From NCBI GenBank assembly GCA_941918925.1, contig OW799233.1, forward strand, positions 152,686,845-152,750,844: DNA of 64,000 nucleotides, in the 5' to 3' direction. The notes beneath the pieces are model-generated. The model saw only the letters and a list, made by a program, of their open reading frames with translations, did no database searches and was not told the origin of the DNA. Positions 58,307 through 64,000 of the stretch are shown here, one piece after another; position 1 is the first letter of the stretch; every line of letters begins with the position of its first letter. Source of the DNA: Phyto melanocephala (lineage: Eukaryota > Arthropoda > Insecta > Diptera > Rhinophoridae). The translations under genes were made by a program, and so were the position numbers.

Positions 58307-58939
58307 TATATGAACGCTTTTTTTAGATTTTTGTAATTTTAACTTTTTAATATGTCTTTAAATTACTACTTGCGTCAAGTTGTGCAATACCAATTTATTA
58401 AAAACAAGATGTGTTTGTACATACTTATGTGAATATGTATGCTTACTTTAAGTGATTGCTTGAAAATTGTTTCTCCCTTTTTTAACCACTTTAAGTTGTT
58501 TACAAACCAAATTTTATTAAAAAAAAAAATTTATGGCAGTGTCATTATCACATTACTTAATTCACAAATCACAATTTTTTTTAAATTTTCTATTTTTTTT
58601 AGCTTTTTTACAAAAAATTATTGTTATAAATATTTATGTTAAATGCAATACTGCTACCCATTAATAATTTTTCACACGTCGCGTAAAGATAAAAAACCAA
58701 AGTACACTTTACTAGATATACTTAACTAATCAGCTGATCATTTTTACATCCTGCTTTTAATGTCATGCCTATATAAACAAATATGAATTCGTCTATATTT
58801 TTTTATATGAAGTTAAACATTAATATGCGATAGCGAATTCAAACGAATTTGCCAAAACATATAACTTGTAACAAGGCATATTCATACAGGTATATGCAAC
58901 GGCGAATTCGCTGTGATGTTCTCTGTCAAATACCACTTA

Positions 58940-59743
58940 TAACAAGTAAGAGTGCTATATTCGGCCATGCCGAATCTTATATACCCTTCACAACGTGTAG
59001 TCATGCAATAACAGTTGCTTGTATCACCATTCATCCCATATGAAATACGTACACGTATGTATGTATGTTAAAAAAACGAAAAAAAAAAAATTTAAAAAAA
59101 AATTAAAAAAAAAAAATTTTAAAAAAAAAATTTAAAAAAAAAATTATTATATATATAATATACATATATAAAACAAAAAAAAAATAAAAAAAAAATTTAA
59201 AAAAAAATAAAAAAAAATAATAATAAAAATATAAATAATATATTAAATAAAAAATAAAAAAAAAAATAACAAAAAAATTTAAAAAAAATTTTTTTTAAAA
59301 AATTAAAAAAAAAAAATTTTTGGCTCAGTTGGGATTCGATGCCACGTTTTCTCTAACCAGTATACACGTTTGTATGTATGTATGTTGTTGTTGTAATGTT
59401 GTTTTTGTGAAAAAAAAATCGAGGTGGTCGTGGGTTTTTTCTCATATCTCAGTTGTTTATGTACCGATGTTTCTGATTTTCAATACCGATCTACTCCCGA
59501 ATATTTCTGATATTTTAATACCTTACCCGGGTCCAACCTATGTCGGGGGGCTTCAAAAAGTTGATTTCAACATACACACGGACAGACGGTCAGACGGACA
59601 GACTGACAGGGCTTAATCGACTCCCCTATTCATAAGCTTTCAGAAAATATATACTTTATGGGGTCGGAAATGAAAATTGTAGAAATTTCACACGGAATGA
59701 CAAACCTATATATACCCTTTTTCACTGTGTGAAGGGTATAAAA
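58940..59743 (+). mobile_element. Near-complete Helentron-like copy (subfamily A)
   Basis: 5' ACAAGTAAGAGTGCTATATT, hairpin TTCGGCCATGCCGAA, TATACCCTTCACAACG; a 250-bp A/T-only middle; TTGGCTCAGTTGGGATTCG; the CCTTACCCGGGTCCAACCTA block; ACACACGGACAGACGGTCAG; and 3' CACTGTGTGAAGGGTATAAA. It is the least eroded plus-strand copy. Confidence 0.78.
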
Positions 59744-61143
59744 AACAAGCAGTAATTTTTTATACATGGAGTTGGACAGTAGTGTTCCCTATCAGCTGGG
59801 CTGATAATTTCACCTGTATAAATTCGCCTTGACTTGTAATGTGTACTCTGTGGCAAACTGTTTTTGTTGTTTCAAAAAAAAAAAAAAAACTAAACATGAT
59901 ACACTTAAAAAGGTACCCGTAATTGATCAGCTAAACGATTTACTTCTTATTATCAACGTCAAAGTATTTAAAAAAATTATATAAATACCTCTATGCAATA
60001 AATTGAAAGTTTTTGTTTTTTAATAATCACTTTTTTTTATCCGTTATAGTCACCTCACTGCAAAAACGATTATTATTTCAAATTCTATGGTTAGGCTTTT
60101 TTTATTTTTGTAAAATTTGAGATATCTGAAGAGGCTGCTCTAAACATCTTGTCGTAACTTTGAAACAACGTACTAATTTATTTAAAAGTAATAAAATATG
60201 ATCTCCTGTAAAATTTTGTAACATACGATAATTTCGTGCACAGGGGTCGATACTAAGATATATAATTTTTTTTATTAAGTAAATTTGTAGGAAAGTTGTC
60301 TGAAATTGCAGTCAGTCGCTCTCTTTGATTCATTTGAGACTCATTTTACTCACCAGACAAATAACTCACATAAAGAATTTCTTTTTAGTTTTTTTTTTTA
60401 TAAAATTGGTAAATAATTATTTATTTAATTAAACGTTTTTAATTTTTTTAGACATATTTCCACTGTTTCGTTATTTTATTTTAATAATTAATCACTTCTT
60501 GTTCTTTTAACGAGTAATAGTAACTACTTATAATTTATCGCGTTCATAATACATACATAAATAAATATTATGTTTTGCACAGAGGTAAAGTAAACACCTA
60601 GTACTGTTTTACAAGTATTAAAACTTCTGATTTATAATTATTAATTCAAATGACACTTAAAATAAACAAATTTTTATATTAGCTACTTTAAGCAGTAAAA
60701 ATAATTTATTTTTTGCTGTGTATGCTTACAATAAATCTTGAATGAACAAGAAAAAATTTAGATATGATAAAGGTCCTAATAAGTTTATATCGCCGTAAAT
60801 TTACATGTACCAATCAAGATTTATTATTTTAATAGATGACTTGGTATCAATAACTTGTTCTACGACAGAGAAACTCATAGTCTTATTTAAGAATTTAGTT
60901 ACATTAAACCGTCTCAAACTAATGTCTGTCTTTATTTATTCAACACAGCAATACAAAGTGTTCCAGGCCAAATTATAAATATGTATAACTTTGTAATAAA
61001 GAACCTAAGCTATTAATTTTAAATTTTAAAATAAAGTCCGACTTAATACGCATGTATTTATGCAATATGCATATACATACTGTATCCGTATGTATTTTGT
61101 TTTGAAATGAATCCATTAAAAAAAATTTTATGCTAATAATTTC

Positions 61144-62217
61144 TTATTTTCTTTCAAAACCAATCCCATTACAAGATATGCGAACATGTTCATTATCCAG
61201 ATTTTCGATATGAAAACGTGTACCACTCATCTTTTCAGCTACATAAATTGCAGTCAATGTATGATTCGTAATGGGTCCAGTCAAAATTGAGGTGTTACCC
61301 TTTGCCAATGCCATATATATGATTAACTGATCTTGGACATGTTCGTCCACACAAATTTTATTCGTTACAAGTTTATATAATTTTTTACCAGCTGTAGAAC
61401 CCAATTCGCTGGCATCGACTTTCTTTTCACCTAAACGATCTGATCCTATAACGCAGTCCGTTGTTGTTTTAGCTGTTAAAATACAACCAGAACCATTATC
61501 TCGTGCCATTTCAGGATATTCCTTGTAGGCCTCTATATCGATTTTTCGACATCTTATGGTTTCGAATTCTTTTTCTGCCGATGTCTTTATGTCATCAGCC
61601 AAGTGATTGGGTAATCGGCCAGCCACATAACACCATCCCTGAATTTCCTGTAGTTCACCAAAATTTGTAACATTAGCGCAATCAATTTTTTTAACACTGG
61701 GTATTACAAATTTACAACGTCCTCCGCCTCGGGGGTAATAACCACGCTGTATGAGATCAAAATCAAAAGAAACACCAAATTTTTCTAAATTTGGTCTTAG
61801 AACCTCTGTCATAAAATCAACTTGTGGAGCCATTCCCACATTTGTACCGCCTACCAATTCCAGATCGGAGACCGCACCACCAAACAGTAATACAGGCAAA
61901 GCGCATTGGAATACAAGCGTTATACTAGCTGCTGTATGGGTATCCACAAAATATTTACCAGCTTTTATTATGCTAGGATTGAATTCAACCACTGTTGATT
62001 TAATCTTGTTACCGGTAACTTTAGCATTTGTTATTTGTGTCAGCAAATTTAAACCAAATAAATGTTGATTAGACAGCCCAGGATTGGGGCGATTAGCCCT
62101 TATATTAATAATACGCACTGGTCGCTGTAGGATGCAACTGAAACTAAGTGCATTTCGTAGAATTTGCCCACCACCTTCCAAATATTTTCCATCAATTTCA
62201 AAAAAATCACCAGGCAT
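61144..62217 (-). CDS. Rtca: RNA 3'-terminal phosphate cyclase (RtcA type)
   Basis: Intronless 357 aa, the normal size for RTCA (about 366 in human). It converts RNA 3'-phosphates to 2',3'-cyclic phosphates using ATP, through a covalent enzyme-AMP. It starts with the typical IDGKYLEGGGQILRNALSFS, has LVGGTNVGMAPQVDF (121-135), the family signature RGYYPRGGG (158-166), and EHVQDQLIIYMALAKG with the His expected to carry AMP at about 293. These separate it from the nucleolar RCL1 relatives, which lack the catalytic His. The start is the first Met and aligns with family N-termini. It is divergently arranged with the MED27 gene, 778 bp apart; the shared interval probably carries both promoters. 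Confidence 0.95.
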   Translation of the reverse strand: MPGDFFEIDGKYLEGGGQILRNALSFSCILQRPVRIINIRANRPNPGLSNQHLFGLNLLTQITNAKVTGNKIKSTVVEFNPSIIKAGKYFVDTHTAASITLVFQCALPVLLFGGAVSDLELVGGTNVGMAPQVDFMTEVLRPNLEKFGVSFDFDLIQRGYYPRGGGRCKFVIPSVKKIDCANVTNFGELQEIQGWCYVAGRLPNHLADDIKTSAEKEFETIRCRKIDIEAYKEYPEMARDNGSGCILTAKTTTDCVIGSDRLGEKKVDASELGSTAGKKLYKLVTNKICVDEHVQDQLIIYMALAKGNTSILTGPITNHTLTAIYVAEKMSGTRFHIENLDNEHVRISCNGIGFERK

Positions 62218-62995
62218 TTGTGCTGTTTAGCAAAGCAAAACAAAAACTGATTGACAAAAAGCAAATATACGTAAGATGACCTTAGTGGCTAAATGTCATA
62301 CTGGAAATAATTATGTACTCAACATAAGGTTAATTTACAAAAGTAATTTTTACACGTGTGGACCGTGGCGACCAGAAAAACAACACATCCCGTCTACAAC
62401 AGACATGAATCTGTCTTAAAACATGATGTTATTACTTTTTTGGAAACAAGATTTTCTATTTTTACGTTTTTCTATTTACAAACTTTAACATAACTACGAA
62501 ACCTATAAAGAATTCAAAATGCAATGTAAACAAAAATGACTGAAACTTTTGTGTACATGTGATTTTCCGTCTTTCTTTTACTTATTAGTTCTGTGGATTG
62601 CAAACATATATCTGGACTACTTACACTACAGCTATTTCTTATCAAATATAATATAAATAGTAGTCACACTTAACGTATATATCGGTCAAAGCTAACTCGT
62701 TCAATAAAACAAATTTATTATCTTTTATATTATTTATTATTATATTTTTCACTATAAATATATATAAATCGTGTTGACACAAAAAATTAATCAAAATACA
62801 TTAAATCGCTATAATATAATTCGCATGTGTAGACCTAGCTCTATTGCGTACATTTAATTCCAACTCTGTCATTTGTTTACCGTAGTTTAAAACGAGTTTA
62901 TAAGTTTGCATTTTATATCGTTTTATACTTGATTTTATATTTAGCCAGATACTTTTAGGATTCATTGATTTTATTAATTGAAATTTTCTCCTTAA
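62218..62995. other. Divergent Rtca/MED27 promoter interval
   Basis: AT-rich. A short repeat, ACAACAGACATGAAT then TAAAACATGATGTTATTAC (62396-62437), is shared with 34202-34242. I see no TATA box I would defend. Confidence 0.5.
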
Positions 62996-63564
62996 ATGGA
63001 AAAATTAAACGCTACCTTAAATGCTATAAAGTCTTTGCGTTCTAATGTACGTCAATGTTTCGAACATTTAGCCGATGGAACGTCAAAACAACTGGATGGT
63101 ACTGGCGTCGACCAGTCCGAAGAAAGTCGCAACAAATTTTTAGTTGAATTTCAGGAGAATTATGGAAACATTAATCACCAATTGAGGTTTTATAAGTGAT
63201 TATTGTTTTAATTATTATTTAAGCTATTTTTTCTACAGAGAAGTAGAATCATTGATAAATGGCTTACAAGTACCCATGAGCCCTTACTATTTGGGCAACA
63301 CAACATATTTAGCGCAAGAAATAACACAAGATCGCCAGGCTATGTACTCACAATTGGTTAATAGCTATAAATGGATTGATAAGGTCTGTTAGCTTAAAAT
63401 ACTTGTATTATTATTTTACTAAATTAAATGTTTTCTTTTTAGGTACACGAGCATAGTCTTTTGGCCTTTAATAACCTAAATTTGAATAATTTGAGAAGAT
63501 CATACACCTACTCTCAAAAAAGGGGTCGCGTTCAATACACCTCCTGCAACAATCCTGATCCAGA
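62996..63564 (+). CDS. MED27: Mediator subunit 27 (MED27), N-terminal exons, runs off the window
   Basis: Exons 62996-63186, 63239-63383 and 63443-63564, phases 2, 0 and 2, give about 152 codons; the remainder lies beyond 64000. The reading is KLNATLNAIKSLRSNVRQCF, then FQENYGNINHQLR/EVESLI, DRQAMYSQLVNSYKWIDK/ and VHEHSLLAFNNLNLNNLRRS, which match the N-terminal helical bundle of MED27 (compare the family's ...ALRSSVSRVF and LYSQLLQAYKWSNKL patterns). The subunit belongs to the upper tail/tail-middle part of Mediator, in the nucleus. The start is the first ATG after stops in all upstream frames. The first two introns are very short (52 and 59 nt). Confidence 0.93.
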
Positions 63565-64000
63565 GTAAGTATAGTATATACGATTAAAAAAATAATATAT
63601 ATCTTTTAAATTTTTTTTCTTTGATATTTTGAATGGTAACTCAGTGTTGTTTACTACTACTACTGTATTACTAATGTACTACTGATTTACATATTCGTAT
63701 TTGCAAAATTTTTGCGAATATTAATTTTAATTTTCAATTTATTTAACACAGTAATATCAAGCCTGATTAAAACTATTTAAAAAATAATACAATATACAAA
63801 ATATGTAAATATAAAATTAAATACAAATTAAGACTAATGGTTATTGGCTCCCCAGCCGCAAAATAAGAAGTAAATATATAATAAATAATACCATATAGGC
63901 CCAATCAGCAGCATTTAATTTAATTAAGAAACAAAACAAACTTCAAAAGAATTCAAAAACAGTTAAGTAGATACTGATAAGAATTCTAAAAGTTTTAAAC
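63565..64000. other. MED27 intron 3, partial
   Basis: Begins GTAAGT at 63565; AT-rich; no acceptor with a continuing MED27 frame was seen before the window end. Confidence 0.6.

Larger units (their letters stand above)
44964..61143. other. 16-kb gene-poor interval rich in mobile DNA
   Basis: No credible host exon is seen. Besides the elements listed separately, these parts show nothing I recognise: 44964-45684, 46239-46616, 49790-50698, 51982-53189 (with a TGTATG microsatellite near 52930-52960), 55270-56080, 56350-57040, 58310-58935 and 59750-61143. Confidence 0.5.

Noticed and set aside
61751..62068. 105-codon open frame opposite the Rtca gene
   Set aside because: Shadow of the Rtca coding strand.

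Overview
This is AT-rich eukaryotic DNA from an insect, most likely a higher (brachyceran) fly. The genes have short GT-AG introns with standard insect splice sites. The Dispatched, ECSIT, GTPBP1/2-family and MED27 proteins look strongly Drosophila-like, and the gene-free DNA is packed with cut-and-paste transposons, MITEs and DINE-1/Helentron-like repeats, as in large calyptrate-fly genomes. Family and species cannot be settled from the sequence alone.

Layout: (1) 1204-6555 (+): the 3' portion (five exons, 516 codons) of a gene I do not recognise; it has a short coiled coil, a Gln-rich stretch and a disordered Ser/Arg/His-rich tail. (2) 6556-12020: gene-free, with transposon remnants and several MITEs. 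(3) 12021-33546 (-): a complete dispatched (disp) gene rebuilt from ten coding exons (1261 aa, all phases agree). Its introns hold a DD41D mariner, a hAT element with an 8-bp target duplication, a three-deep transposon nest, and a small opposite-strand gene (25058-25706) with a one-base frameshift in an A-run. (4) 33547-36730: divergent disp/ECSIT intergenic region, filled with Helentron-like copies and a LINE fragment. (5) 36731-39206 (+): ECSIT, two exons. (6) 40809-44963 (-): GTPBP1/2-family GTPase, two exons, with a repeat-filled 2.3-kb intron. (7) 44964-61143: 16 kb without a credible host gene but with many mobile elements, including a full-length DD41D mariner, a 554-bp internally deleted DD41D derivative and three copies of a TIR element. 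(8) 61144-62217 (-): RNA 3'-terminal phosphate cyclase, intronless, divergent from (9) 62996-63564 (+): the first three exons of MED27, which runs off the window.

The host genes act in unrelated processes: release of lipid-modified Hedgehog (disp), mitochondrial complex I assembly and Toll signalling (ECSIT), a translational-type GTPase, RNA end processing (Rtca) and transcription (MED27). I see no operon-like or functional clustering. The most distinctive content is the layered mobile DNA. The dominant repeat family has matched 5' and 3' subterminal motifs that change together between subfamilies, carries a recurrent tRNA-like A-box/B-box motif, and is often found nested inside, or interrupted by, other elements. 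I see no wholly new multi-gene system here.
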